Positions 1-7,923 are shown, counted from the first letter of the stretch. The stretch is DNA of 15,188 nucleotides from Spirochaeta sp. (GCA_027859055.1 JAQIBO010000150.1:1-15188), one strand, 5' to 3'. Made by a program: numbers and translations. The notes: a model not told the origin generated them from the sequence alone.

Positions 1-810
1 GCACAGGACTTCATCAACTCCGGCGGTATCGACTACGCCCGGGAGCTTCTGGAGAAAAGCCTTGGCTCCCAGAAAGCGGTGGACATCATCAACCGCCTCA
101 CGACAAGTCTACAGGTACGGCCGTTTGATTTCATTCGCCGTACAGATCCGACGCATCTGCTCAACTTCATCCAGCAGGAGCATCCTCAGACGATCGCGCT
201 GATCCTCGCCTATCTGGAGCCACAAAAGGCGAGTGTTATTCTGGGAAGCCTTCCGCAGGATATCCAGTCAGACGTGGCCAAGCGGATCGCGACGATGGAC
301 CGCACCTCGCCGGAAACGCTGCGTGAGGTGGAACGCGTCCTGGAGAAGAAACTGGCTTCGATCTCCAGTGAGGACTACACCGTGGCCGGTGGTGTCGAAA
401 GCATCGTCGAGATTCTCAACCTGGTAGACCGGTCTACAGAGAAAGGGATCATCGAAAGCCTCGAGGAAGAGGATCCGGAACTCGCAGAAGAGATCAAAAA
501 GCGCATGTTCGTGTTCGAGGATATCGTTATGCTCGACGATCGCGCGATCCAGAAAGTGCTGCGGGAGGTGGACACCGCGGAGCTCGCGAAGGCGCTCAAA
601 TCGGTGGATACCGAGGTGCAGGACAAGATTTTCCGCAACATGTCCAAACGGGCGGCGGCGCTGCTCAAGGACGACATGGAGTACATGGGCCCGATCCGCA
701 TGAAAGACGTGGAAGAGGCGCAGCAGAAGATCGTTTCGATCATCCGGAAACTCGAGGAGTCCGGGGACATCGTTGTTGCCCGAGCCGGCGAGGACGAATT
801 GGTGGTATAG
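1..810 (+). CDS. fliG: Flagellar motor switch protein FliG (3' part; N-terminus outside window)
   Basis: FliG is the C-ring protein that contacts the MotA stator and transmits torque. The reading frame is open from base 1, so this is the last 269 residues of a protein usually about 340 long; only part of the N-terminal domain that binds the FliF ring is missing. Visible landmarks are the middle-domain EHPQT motif (bases 178-192), the FEDIVMLDD segment, and the C-terminal torque helix, in which the charged residues known to matter in E. coli are kept: Arg (649-651), Asp-Asp (670-675) and Arg (697-699). Spirochetes such as Borrelia encode two FliG proteins; the copy in this operon position is the one usually called FliG2 and is the rotor component. 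Followed after 3 bases by fliH. Family assignment is secure. Confidence 0.97.
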   Translation, partial: AQDFINSGGIDYARELLEKSLGSQKAVDIINRLTTSLQVRPFDFIRRTDPTHLLNFIQQEHPQTIALILAYLEPQKASVILGSLPQDIQSDVAKRIATMDRTSPETLREVERVLEKKLASISSEDYTVAGGVESIVEILNLVDRSTEKGIIESLEEEDPELAEEIKKRMFVFEDIVMLDDRAIQKVLREVDTAELAKALKSVDTEVQDKIFRNMSKRAAALLKDDMEYMGPIRMKDVEEAQQKIVSIIRKLEESGDIVVARAGEDELVV

Positions 811-813
811 ACT

Positions 814-1764
814 ATGGCAAAAAACGTATTTCGCCCGGGAGAGGTCGCCTACAAGCAGCATAAGGTTTTCCTGAGACCACCGGACGCGATTGATCGGCAT
901 CGCCCCCAGCCCGTCGCGGTGGAAGAGGTTGACAGTCTCGACGAGGTCGAAGAGTACACGGGACCTACCGCGGACCAGCTTCGTCGAGAGGCCGAGGCGT
1001 TCAAAGCGCAATGGGAATCGGAAAAGGAACAGATGATCAGCGACGCCCGGGAAGAGGCGCAAAAGATCATCCAGGAGGCTGAGGAAGAGGCGTTCCGCCA
1101 GATCCGCGAAAAAACCGAGCAGGCTGCTCAGGAGCGAAAAGACGCCACCGAGGCTGCGGAAGAAAGCCGTACCGAGGCGGAGGCGGAGCGGGAACGAATC
1201 CTTGCGGAAACGCGCGATGAAGCGGTGCGTCTGAAAGAGGAGGCCCGCCGCGCGGGACACGAGGAAGGGCGCGAACAGGGAATTGAGACGGGCAAGGACG
1301 AGGCGCGACGTGTAATTGAGCGGTTCCACGTGGTACTGTCAAAAGCGATCGAACGCCGGAACGAGATCATCGCTGAAAGTGAGGGCCAGGTGATCAGTCT
1401 GGTTCTCAGCATCGCCAAAAAAGTGATCAAGGTGATCAGCGAGAACCAGAAAAACGTCGTTATCAACAACATCATCCAATCCCTCGCTCGCCTGCAGCAA
1501 AAGAGCGAAGTGATCGTTCGCGTCAATCTCGCCGACGTGGAGATCGCGACCAAGCACAAAGAGGATATTCTCAAGACGGCGGAACGGGTGGAGAGTATCA
1601 CGATCGCGGAAGACTCCACCGTTGACCCCGGCGGATGCATTATCGAGACCGATTTCGGGGAAATCGATGCGCGAATCGCCTCGCAATTGCGAGAGATCGA
1701 AGATCGGATTCTGGAGCTGACACCGATCAAGGCGCGGCCGAAGTCGGGCTCCGGCTCGACGTAA
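814..1764 (+). CDS. fliH: Flagellar export ATPase regulator FliH
   Basis: FliH dimers bind the FliI ATPase and tether it to the C-ring, controlling its activity in flagellar type III export. At 316 residues the protein is longer than the usual FliH (about 230-250). Residues about 55-145 are a highly charged Ala/Glu/Arg/Lys-rich helix, likely coiled coil. It is followed by four glycines in GxxxG spacing (Gly148, 152, 156, 160), a repeat typical of FliH. The C-terminal half (about 175-305) is the conserved FliH domain with the GGCIIETDFGEIDAR segment. The ATG lies 3 bases after the fliG stop, with only a weak purine stretch inside the end of fliG, so translational coupling is likely. The neighbour fliI encodes its partner. 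The extra length lies mostly in the coiled-coil arm. Confidence 0.95.
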   Translation: MAKNVFRPGEVAYKQHKVFLRPPDAIDRHRPQPVAVEEVDSLDEVEEYTGPTADQLRREAEAFKAQWESEKEQMISDAREEAQKIIQEAEEEAFRQIREKTEQAAQERKDATEAAEESRTEAEAERERILAETRDEAVRLKEEARRAGHEEGREQGIETGKDEARRVIERFHVVLSKAIERRNEIIAESEGQVISLVLSIAKKVIKVISENQKNVVINNIIQSLARLQQKSEVIVRVNLADVEIATKHKEDILKTAERVESITIAEDSTVDPGGCIIETDFGEIDARIASQLREIEDRILELTPIKARPKSGSGST

Positions 1765-1774
1765 GGGGGCTCCG

Positions 1775-3142
1775 ATGGCAGTTGCGTTTCTTGAGAAGTA
1801 TCAGGCGGTTGTTGAACACACCGAGACGATTAAACAGATCGGACGCGTGCAGTCGGTGCAGGGACTGCGGATAGAGAGTTTCGGGCCGCAGGCGCGGGTT
1901 GGAGAGCTCTGTCAGATCTTTATCGAAAGCACCGGGGCAACGGTGCTGGCGGAAGTGGTCGGTCTGCGTGACTCCTACGTTCAGTTGGCGCCGTACGCGG
2001 AAACAGCGGGAATCGAGGTGGGCAATCCGGTTATCGGACTGGGGCAGACGCTGGATATTCCGGTGAGTGAGGATCTGCTCGGCCGCGTCCTAGACGGCAC
2101 CGGCTCACCGATAGACGGAAAAGGCGAGATCGGGAGCGCGGTATACTATCCCGCTCTGGCGAAGCCGCCCAATGTGCTGACACGGCGACGGATCACTGAA
2201 CAGATGGAGACCGGTATTCGCGCGATTGATGCGCTGGTTCCGACGGGAAAAGGACAGCGCCTGGGTATTTTCAGCGGGAGCGGCGTCGGAAAATCGACCC
2301 TTATCGGAATGATCGCCCGGAATACCGCCGCGGATATCAACGTCATTGCGCTGATCGTTGAACGTGTTCGCGAGGTGCGCGAGTTCCTTGAAAACGACCT
2401 GGGAGAAGAGGGACTCCAGCGAAGCGTGGTGATCGTATCGACCTCCGATACGCCCGCCCTCGCCCGATTACGGGCGGCGTATGTGGCCACAGCGGTGGCG
2501 GAGTTTTTCCGTGATCAGGGGCGCGACGTACTGCTGATGTTTGACTCGGTTACCCGCTTTGCCCGGGCTCAGCGGGAGATCGGTCTGGCCCGCGGTGAGG
2601 GGCCTGCGTCCCGCGGGTTTCCGCCGTCGGTCGATGCGGTCCTGCCGCAACTGCTTGAACGGTGTGGAACCAGTGAGCGCGGTACGATCACCGGCTTCTA
2701 CACGATTCTGGTGGAAGGCGACGATCTGGACGAGCCGGTTTCCGACGCCGTGCGCGGTATTCTTGACGGACACGTCGTTCTGAGTCGTCAAATGGCTTCC
2801 CGGTATCATTATCCGGCGATAGACGTACTGGGAAGCGTCAGTCGTCTTGAGCCGCGCATCTGTGACCCCCTCCACCGCAAAGCCGCCGGTACCGTACGCC
2901 GATTGCTGGCGGTCTATCGCGATTCCGAGGATCTGATCAACACCGGCATTTATACCGCCGGTAGTAACGAAGAGGTCGATGAGGCGATTCGCAAACGACC
3001 GGAGATCAACGGTCTCCTGCAGCAGGAGGTCGAAGAGCGAACTGACGTGGCGGAAACGCGAAATCGGCTATTGACGATCGCCGGCATCAACCCGGACGAG
3101 GGCGACGAACCGCCCGATACGGATGAGGAAATCGATGCGTAG
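1775..3142 (+). CDS. fliI: Flagellum-specific export ATPase FliI
   Basis: FliI is the F1-beta-like hexameric ATPase that helps unfold and feed flagellar substrates into the export gate. It has 455 residues, the normal length. The Walker A loop GSGVGKST is at residues 168-175 and Walker B (LLMFD) ends at Asp257. The conserved stretches ILVEGDDLDEPVSD and ILDGHVVLSR are present. Oddity: the catalytic-glutamate loop, GERGREV in characterised FliI proteins, reads VERVREV here (residues 195-201). The glutamate (Glu196) is kept, but both glycines are valine. The rest of the protein looks intact and functional. The ATG has a good ribosome site (AGGGGGC, 1764-1770). The last 8 bases overlap fliJ. Confidence 0.97.
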   Translation: MAVAFLEKYQAVVEHTETIKQIGRVQSVQGLRIESFGPQARVGELCQIFIESTGATVLAEVVGLRDSYVQLAPYAETAGIEVGNPVIGLGQTLDIPVSEDLLGRVLDGTGSPIDGKGEIGSAVYYPALAKPPNVLTRRRITEQMETGIRAIDALVPTGKGQRLGIFSGSGVGKSTLIGMIARNTAADINVIALIVERVREVREFLENDLGEEGLQRSVVIVSTSDTPALARLRAAYVATAVAEFFRDQGRDVLLMFDSVTRFARAQREIGLARGEGPASRGFPPSVDAVLPQLLERCGTSERGTITGFYTILVEGDDLDEPVSDAVRGILDGHVVLSRQMASRYHYPAIDVLGSVSRLEPRICDPLHRKAAGTVRRLLAVYRDSEDLINTGIYTAGSNEEVDEAIRKRPEINGLLQQEVEERTDVAETRNRLLTIAGINPDEGDEPPDTDEEIDA

Positions 3143-3578
3143 TTTTCTTTTTCGCCTGCAGTCAATTCTCGATCTTCGTATCCACGAAGAGGAGCAGCTG
3201 CGCCTTGAACTCGGTGTGGCAACCTCCCGGTGCGAGCGGGTTCGTCAGGAGATCTCCGAGCGGGAAAACCGGCGGCGCCAGGTTCTGGCCACGCGACCTG
3301 ACGGAGTCGGCGCAGACGATGTTGCCTGGCGGACCGCGTCGGAGGCGTACGCGTTGCGCCTCAAAACCGAGGTGGAACGCCTGCATGATCAGCTGCGTGA
3401 CGCCGAAACTGAACGCACTGCCGCCACGGAGCGGTATCGAGAAGCAAAGCAAAAAGCGGACGTTCTGACCAAGCTGCGTGAGCGTCGAGAGACGGCCCAT
3501 CGCGACGAGATCAAGCGGGAAGAACAACACCGCCTTGATGAGGCGTCGCAGTACGTGTTTTCCCGGGGAGGATCGTAA
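3135..3578 (+). CDS. fliJ: Flagellar export chaperone/stalk FliJ
   Basis: FliJ is a small coiled-coil protein that sits in the centre of the FliI hexamer like the gamma subunit of F1 and escorts export chaperones. The product has 147 residues, almost entirely charged helix with no membrane segment. It begins with a phenylalanine-rich start and the FRLQSILDLR motif common at FliJ N-termini. The ATG at 3135 is preferred over the in-frame ATG at 3123, because the GAGGA ribosome site at 3125-3129 lies five bases before 3135 and would fall inside the gene if 3123 were used. The start overlaps the end of fliI by 8 bases, implying coupled translation. Sequence identity in this family is always low; the assignment rests on length, composition, N-terminal motif and position. 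Confidence 0.9.
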   Translation: MRSFLFRLQSILDLRIHEEEQLRLELGVATSRCERVRQEISERENRRRQVLATRPDGVGADDVAWRTASEAYALRLKTEVERLHDQLRDAETERTAATERYREAKQKADVLTKLRERRETAHRDEIKREEQHRLDEASQYVFSRGGS

Positions 3579-3581
3579 TCG

Positions 3582-4208
3582 ATGGCAGTACGGTACAGTA
3601 AGATCGGAGCACTCCCGCAGATCATTCTGCTCATATTTCTCTTGCTTGGACTCATCGCCGGCGGCTTGATCTGGTTTGACTACCTCGGCCTTGTCGATGT
3701 CAAAGACCGTTTTGCGCCGGTACTGGGCGCGGTCGGTGTTGACGAACGCAGCCAGACACCCGATCCCGACGACGTGATGCTCATGGACAGACTGCGGTTG
3801 GAAAAACTGCAGGAGGCGATCGCGATACGTGAAGCAGAACTTGAGCAGGCCCGGGACGGGCTGTCGGATGAGCGTCTCACCATCGAACAGGAGCAACAGG
3901 AACTGCAACAGCGGCTTGAAGAAGTAGAAGAACGGGAAGTTTCGCTCAATGAACGGCTCCAACGGTACGAAAATAGAAGAGCGGTGCTTGAGCAAAACTC
4001 GCGTGACCTGACGAGTATGCGACCGGATGACGCCGTTGAGATTCTGGCGGGGTACGACGATCAACTGCTGATCGACACCCTGCGGGTAACGGAAGAGCTT
4101 GCCCGGCAGGCGGGAGAGGTTTCTCTCGTCTCGGTGTGGCTTTCCCGGCTTCCCGCGGAACGCGCTTCGGATATTCAACGGAAGATGACGCTCAAGCCTG
4201 TAGACTGA
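3582..4208 (+). CDS. flbB: Periplasmic flagellar collar protein FlbB
   Basis: A 208-residue protein with a short cytoplasmic N-terminus, one membrane anchor (about residues 11-33), a long charged coiled coil (about 70-140), and a C-terminal helical segment (about 143-205) containing MRPDDAVEIL and WLSRLPAERASDI. That last segment resembles the MgtE-N/MotE type of domain. In Borrelia the gene in this slot, between fliJ and fliK, is flbB, whose product forms the base of the spirochete-specific periplasmic collar that recruits other collar proteins and positions stators and periplasmic flagella. Identity here is inferred from topology, length (about 205-210) and gene order. The coiled coil and C-terminal domain would be periplasmic. 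A strong ribosome site GGGGAGGA lies at 3565-3572. This gene is the best single indicator that the operon is spirochetal. Confidence 0.87.
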   Translation: MAVRYSKIGALPQIILLIFLLLGLIAGGLIWFDYLGLVDVKDRFAPVLGAVGVDERSQTPDPDDVMLMDRLRLEKLQEAIAIREAELEQARDGLSDERLTIEQEQQELQQRLEEVEEREVSLNERLQRYENRRAVLEQNSRDLTSMRPDDAVEILAGYDDQLLIDTLRVTEELARQAGEVSLVSVWLSRLPAERASDIQRKMTLKPVD

Positions 4209-4211
4209 TAC

Positions 4212-4218
4212 AGGAGGT
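4212..4218 (+). promoter_or_regulatory. Ribosome binding site deciding the GTG start of fliK
   Basis: A perfect AGGAGGT stands 8 bases before GTG at 4227. A TTG at 4223, in another frame, is only 4 bases away and opens a frame without flagellar similarity. The GTG is therefore the start of fliK. Confidence 0.75.
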
Positions 4219-4226
4219 ATCGTTGA

Positions 4227-5825
4227 GTGCAGACAATTCCATCGCTCGGTATTGCACTTCCCGCGACGCGCTCGCCGGATCCGCGACCACCGACAGGTGA
4301 ATCGAGCTCCTCGTTCGCTGAATATCTGCGGACGATCGACGGCAGACGTTCATCCCCCACCTCGGACAAGTCTTCCCCGACCGATTCCGACGAAAACACC
4401 GGCACGGATAAAGAGCAGATCGCCGCCGAGGCCGATCGTCGACGTGCTCGTACGGAGGAAGAAAAAGCAACAAAAGAATCCACGACCGCCGGGGAGCAGC
4501 GCGCTGCAAAGCGTGTTGCAAAGCGCCCTGAAAACGACGCAGATGAACAGCCGATTGAAGATGTTCACACTGCTGCCGCGACGAAGATGGCAGCGGTACG
4601 CGAACACTCAGAGATCCATGAAGAGGCGGTCCAGCGGGAAGCGGCCGCAGTTGCCGGGGAAAGCGAACGTAAATCGATTCATACTGACGAACGCAACGAC
4701 ACCGTTGCCGGTGACTCCGGCAAGGATCGCGCCGGTCGTGCCGGTCGTGCCGACCACAGTGGCAAACACGCCGGAGCGGGAAATCGCCCCGGGAAAAACG
4801 AAACTGTAGCTCGTGCCGGTTCCGATGCGGGCAAATCCGGGAAGCCCGGAAAGCCCGGTACCGCGGAACGTCAGCCCGACGCGTCTTCATCGGTCGAGAC
4901 GGTCCAATCCGAAAGCGGTGAAGCCGCTGTTGTTGACCAGGACGGCACCGTGAAGACGGGTAAAGAACACGCAACCGCAACAGCGGGTGCGTCCGTGGAT
5001 CAGCAGACGGTGTCGGGAATCGCGGGTAAGAACGGAGCCGTCGGGGCTGAGCGTGGCCACGCGAAGGTGAACCGCCTGGAGGAGCGCAGTGGGCGCGTAC
5101 GGTCGAAAAGTAATGAAGCGGGGCGGGCAGGTGAAAGCCGCGGAGAGGTCAAAAATGGCGAAGGAGCGCGCGGTGGTGACGAAACGCGAAAGCGCATCGT
5201 TGCCGATATAGAGGTGAATCTCCGTGAGGAATCCGGCCGGGACGGCACCCTCAAGGGCGACACAGCGTTGTCTGATGCCGGTGATCACCGCGGTGGCGCC
5301 GCTGAGACGGACTCAGCGTCCTTTTTGACCCGCCTTGAACACGCACCGAATACGCCGACGCAACGGCAGGGAACTGCCCAACAGGCGGCAGGAACGCTGG
5401 CGCGGCGCCTCAACGGCGATCTGGGCACCAATATCGTCCGTCAGGCAAAGGTCATGCTGAAAGAGGCGGATCAGGCGGAGATTCGCCTGATTATCCGGCC
5501 CCCGGAACTCGGACGCGTCCGGATCAACATGCACATGGAAAACGGGCATATAGCCGGGAAGATTCTTGTCGATAATGGAAGCGTGCGGGAGGCGGTGGAG
5601 CAGAACCTCGCGGCGCTGCAACGCGCCTTTGAGGAGGCGGGCCTGGAGGTCGGTGACTTTGAAGTCAGTACCGGCGATTCCCGTGATGAAGCAGCAGACG
5701 ACCGGGCCACCCCGAGTCACAGCGGGGCAAACCGGCGACGAAACGGAGCCGGACAATTTGCCGAAAGTGTCGAACCGGTTGTAGTGAATGATTACAGCCA
5801 CCGAAGAATCAATCTGGTGGCGTGA
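4227..5825 (+). CDS. fliK: Flagellar hook-length control protein FliK
   Basis: FliK is exported during hook assembly, measures hook length and then switches export specificity through FlhB. The 532-residue product has a GTG start and two parts. Residues 1 to about 375 are low-complexity, hydrophilic and probably disordered, rich in Gly, Ala, Lys, Asp and Glu with short 9-base repeats. The C-terminal Flg_hook domain spans about 380-485 and carries AEIRLIIRPPELGRVRI from residue 417, the region that in characterised FliK contacts FlhB. A basic tail follows. The Borrelia gene in this position was named flbC before it was recognised as fliK. The long disordered part is the ruler and evolves fast, so only the C-terminal domain supports the family call. 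Followed by flgD, the hook cap gene, as expected. Confidence 0.93.
   Translation: MQTIPSLGIALPATRSPDPRPPTGESSSSFAEYLRTIDGRRSSPTSDKSSPTDSDENTGTDKEQIAAEADRRRARTEEEKATKESTTAGEQRAAKRVAKRPENDADEQPIEDVHTAAATKMAAVREHSEIHEEAVQREAAAVAGESERKSIHTDERNDTVAGDSGKDRAGRAGRADHSGKHAGAGNRPGKNETVARAGSDAGKSGKPGKPGTAERQPDASSSVETVQSESGEAAVVDQDGTVKTGKEHATATAGASVDQQTVSGIAGKNGAVGAERGHAKVNRLEERSGRVRSKSNEAGRAGESRGEVKNGEGARGGDETRKRIVADIEVNLREESGRDGTLKGDTALSDAGDHRGGAAETDSASFLTRLEHAPNTPTQRQGTAQQAAGTLARRLNGDLGTNIVRQAKVMLKEADQAEIRLIIRPPELGRVRINMHMENGHIAGKILVDNGSVREAVEQNLAALQRAFEEAGLEVGDFEVSTGDSRDEAADDRATPSHSGANRRRNGAGQFAESVEPVVVNDYSHRRINLVA
4731..4757 (+). repeat. 9-base direct repeat inside fliK ruler region
   Basis: Two perfect head-to-tail copies of GCCGGTCGT (4731-4739, 4740-4748) and a third decayed copy, in frame, encoding Ala-Gly-Arg twice and then Ala-Asp-His. 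A natural site for in-frame length change in the FliK ruler. Confidence 0.7.
4830..4856 (+). repeat. Imperfect 9-base repeats encoding Gly-Lys-Ser/Pro triplets in fliK
   Basis: Three in-frame units encode Gly-Lys-Ser, Gly-Lys-Pro and Gly-Lys-Pro, a short collagen-like Gly-X-Y run within the disordered part of FliK. The last two units differ by one base (GGGAAGCCC and GGAAAGCCC). Confidence 0.65.
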
Positions 5826-5839
5826 CAAAAGGAGCTGGA

Positions 5840-6274
5840 ATGGATCTTACGATGTCCATGAGTACGACGGAGCGGGCCCGGGTGGAATCCCAGGCAAACG
5901 CGTTTAACCGTGCCCTCGAGGGGCAGGGCGGTGCGAGCCAGGAGCTCGGACGGGACGATTTTCTCAAAATTCTCCTGACCCAACTTCAGAATCAGGACCC
6001 GACCAAGCCGATGGAGGACAAAGAGTTCATCGCTCAGATGGCGCAGTTCTCGTCGCTCGAACAGATGACCAACATCTCGACCGGATTTCGTGAAATGAAC
6101 TCCCTCCTGAGCTCCAACCAGGCGTTGGAGGTACTTGGTCGGACCGTCGAGGTTCGCCAGGGAGATCAGCTGGTGCGCGGCACCGTCTCCAGCGTGACCA
6201 GTGGTGCCACACCGCAGATTACCGTGAATGAACAGCAATTCGATTATTCCGACCTTGTTCGGGTCGTACAGTAG
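5840..6274 (+). CDS. flgD: Flagellar hook assembly scaffold FlgD
   Basis: FlgD caps the growing hook and is needed for FlgE polymerisation. The 144-residue product carries the hallmark N-terminal block DDFLKILLTQLQNQDPTKPM followed by FIAQMAQFSSLEQM. The C-terminus is short: it lacks room for the full Tudor/fibronectin-like cap domains of enteric FlgD (about 230 residues) and resembles the short FlgD of Borrelia. The ATG at 5840 is chosen because a strong AAAAGGAG (5827-5834) sits five bases before it. A GTG in the same frame at 5822 would overlap the fliK stop but has no good ribosome site. It lies between the fliK ruler and the flgE hook subunit, whose products it works with. Confidence 0.95.
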   Translation: MDLTMSMSTTERARVESQANAFNRALEGQGGASQELGRDDFLKILLTQLQNQDPTKPMEDKEFIAQMAQFSSLEQMTNISTGFREMNSLLSSNQALEVLGRTVEVRQGDQLVRGTVSSVTSGATPQITVNEQQFDYSDLVRVVQ

Positions 6275-6286
6275 GGGGCAGCAGCT

Positions 6287-7699
6287 ATGATGCGATCATT
6301 GTATTCCGGTGTATCCGGTCTTCAGAATCACCAGGTTCGCATGGATGTGATTGGTAACAACATTTCCAACGTGAACACCACGGGGTTCAAGAAAGGCCGG
6401 GTCAATTTTCAGGATATGATCTCCCAGATGATGCAGGGACCCGCGCGACCCAACGAACGCGTCGGCGGTGTCAATCCGAAGCAGGTGGGCCTGGGCATGC
6501 AGGTGGCGTCCATCGATACGATTCACACCCAGGGTTCGTTGCAGACAACCGGCGTGAAAAGCGACGTCGCGATCCAGGGAGCGGGCTTCTTCACCCTGCG
6601 CGCCGGGGACGAAAACTTTTATTCCCGGGCGGGCAGCTTTGGGGTCGACTCCGAAGGGTTTCTCGTGAATCCCGCCAACGGAATGCGCGTCCAGGGCTGG
6701 AATGCGGAGACCGTAGATGGACAGACGCTGATCAACACCTCAGCCACCGTGGAAGACATAGAGATTCCCGTGGGCAGTAAAGATCCGGCGCAACAGACCT
6801 CCGAGGTGTTCCTCGCGTCCAACCTGAACAAGAACACCCCGTTGATTCCCGCCGGTGCGACCGAGGCCCAGACACAGGCGGGTACGTGGACCGTGGAGTA
6901 CGACGTGTACGACTCGTTCGGAAGCACCCATACCCTGCGCATCGATTTCACCCGGAATCCCGATGCGGAGAACCAGTGGATCGGGACGGTGGCGATAGAT
7001 CCCGAGGCGGAGGACGCCCTCCCGCAGCAGGTTACCGTCGGGGGCGTCGACGCCGCGGATGGTGAGACGTTCATCGTCGAGTTCGCCAATGACGGGACGC
7101 TTCTCTCGGCGCAGAACGGAGAAGGTGGGCTCGCCAACCAGGACATGATCAACGTGGAGGTCACCTACGACGTACCCCGGACCAGTATTCCGATCGATCC
7201 GGAAACCGGGGCCCCTCAGGAGGGACCGGTTACCCAGACGTTCAACCTGAACCTTGGCCGGCAGGGGTCATTTGTTGACGCCATGACGCAATACGCGTCG
7301 GAAAGCTCCACCAAGGTGTTCAGCCAGAACGGGTTCCCCATGGGCTATCTGGAGGACTACCGGATCGACTCTGAGGGTACGATTACCGGCGTGTTTTCCA
7401 ACGGAAACAACCGGGAACTTGGCCAGGTGGCGTTGGCAACGTTCCGCAACCCCGGTGGTCTGGAAAAGAGTGGTGACACCACCTTTCAGCAGTCGATAAA
7501 CTCCGGCCTTGCAAACATCGGAACGGTCGGGGTAGCGGGAAAAGGTACGATCGTCGCGGGCACGCTGGAGATGAGTAACGTCGACCTGGCGGAACAGTTC
7601 ACCGACATGATCGTAACGCAACGCGGGTTCCAGGCAAACAGCCGGACAATTCAGACCTCCGATCAGATGTTGCAGGAACTCTTAACACTCAAGCGTTAA
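6287..7699 (+). CDS. flgE: Flagellar hook protein FlgE
   Basis: FlgE is the subunit of the hook, the universal joint between motor and periplasmic filament. The 470-residue product starts MMRSLYSGVSGLQ and has the rod/hook N-terminal motif GNNISNVNTTGFK, a variable middle domain (about 90-370), and the conserved C-terminal helix ending in SNVDLAEQFTDMI and GFQANSRTIQTSDQML. In Treponema denticola, hook subunits are joined covalently by lysinoalanine formed between Lys165 and Cys178, with Asn179 close by. Here Lys165 (6779-6781) and Asn179 (6821-6823) are present, but residue 178 is serine (TCC, 6818-6820), and the whole protein contains no cysteine. The start could be either of two adjacent ATGs (6287 or 6290); the first has better spacing from AGGGGG and gives the Treponema-like numbering. 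Confidence 0.97.
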   Translation: MMRSLYSGVSGLQNHQVRMDVIGNNISNVNTTGFKKGRVNFQDMISQMMQGPARPNERVGGVNPKQVGLGMQVASIDTIHTQGSLQTTGVKSDVAIQGAGFFTLRAGDENFYSRAGSFGVDSEGFLVNPANGMRVQGWNAETVDGQTLINTSATVEDIEIPVGSKDPAQQTSEVFLASNLNKNTPLIPAGATEAQTQAGTWTVEYDVYDSFGSTHTLRIDFTRNPDAENQWIGTVAIDPEAEDALPQQVTVGGVDAADGETFIVEFANDGTLLSAQNGEGGLANQDMINVEVTYDVPRTSIPIDPETGAPQEGPVTQTFNLNLGRQGSFVDAMTQYASESSTKVFSQNGFPMGYLEDYRIDSEGTITGVFSNGNNRELGQVALATFRNPGGLEKSGDTTFQQSINSGLANIGTVGVAGKGTIVAGTLEMSNVDLAEQFTDMIVTQRGFQANSRTIQTSDQMLQELLTLKR

Positions 7700-7719
7700 T
7701 GGGAGTACTTTAGAACGGG

Positions 7720-7917
7720 ATGATCCAGGTAACCAGACTTGACGGGCGGGAATTTTACCTCAATCCACACCAGATTGAGTACATCGAGCTCAACCCCGAC
7801 ACAACCTTGATCATGCTCTCCGGAAAGCGGCTCGTGGTTCGAGAGGACTACGAGCTGATCTTTCAACGGATTATCGAATACCGCCGGGAGATCGGCGTGT
7901 ATCATAACGAGGAGTAG
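7720..7917 (+). CDS. flbD: Small flagellar protein FlbD
   Basis: A 65-residue protein of the FlbD family, found next to flgE and motA in spirochetes and some Firmicutes. It begins MIQVTRLDGREFYLNP and has the pattern of alternating hydrophobic residues plus the segment SGKRLVVREDY typical of the family. No membrane segment or signal peptide is visible, so it is probably cytoplasmic. Its biochemical role is not established. It should not be confused with the unrelated FlbD transcription regulator of Caulobacter. The purine stretch ACGGG directly before the ATG is a poor ribosome site, and GGGAG at 7701-7705 is 14 bases away, so translation may depend on coupling to flgE, 20 bases upstream. Confidence 0.9.
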   Translation: MIQVTRLDGREFYLNPHQIEYIELNPDTTLIMLSGKRLVVREDYELIFQRIIEYRREIGVYHNEE

Positions 7918-7923
7918 GTACCG

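Noticed and set aside
268..1329. Long open frame on the minus strand (about 350 codons) opposite fliG and fliH
   Set aside because: It lies across two clear flagellar genes, has the Arg/Leu/Phe-rich composition expected of a mirror frame of GC-rich helical genes, and shows no family motif.
3162..4178. Minus-strand open frame of about 340 codons opposite fliJ and flbB
   Set aside because: It spans the antisense of two well-placed genes, has no recognisable domain and arises from codon bias in the Glu/Arg-rich coiled coils.
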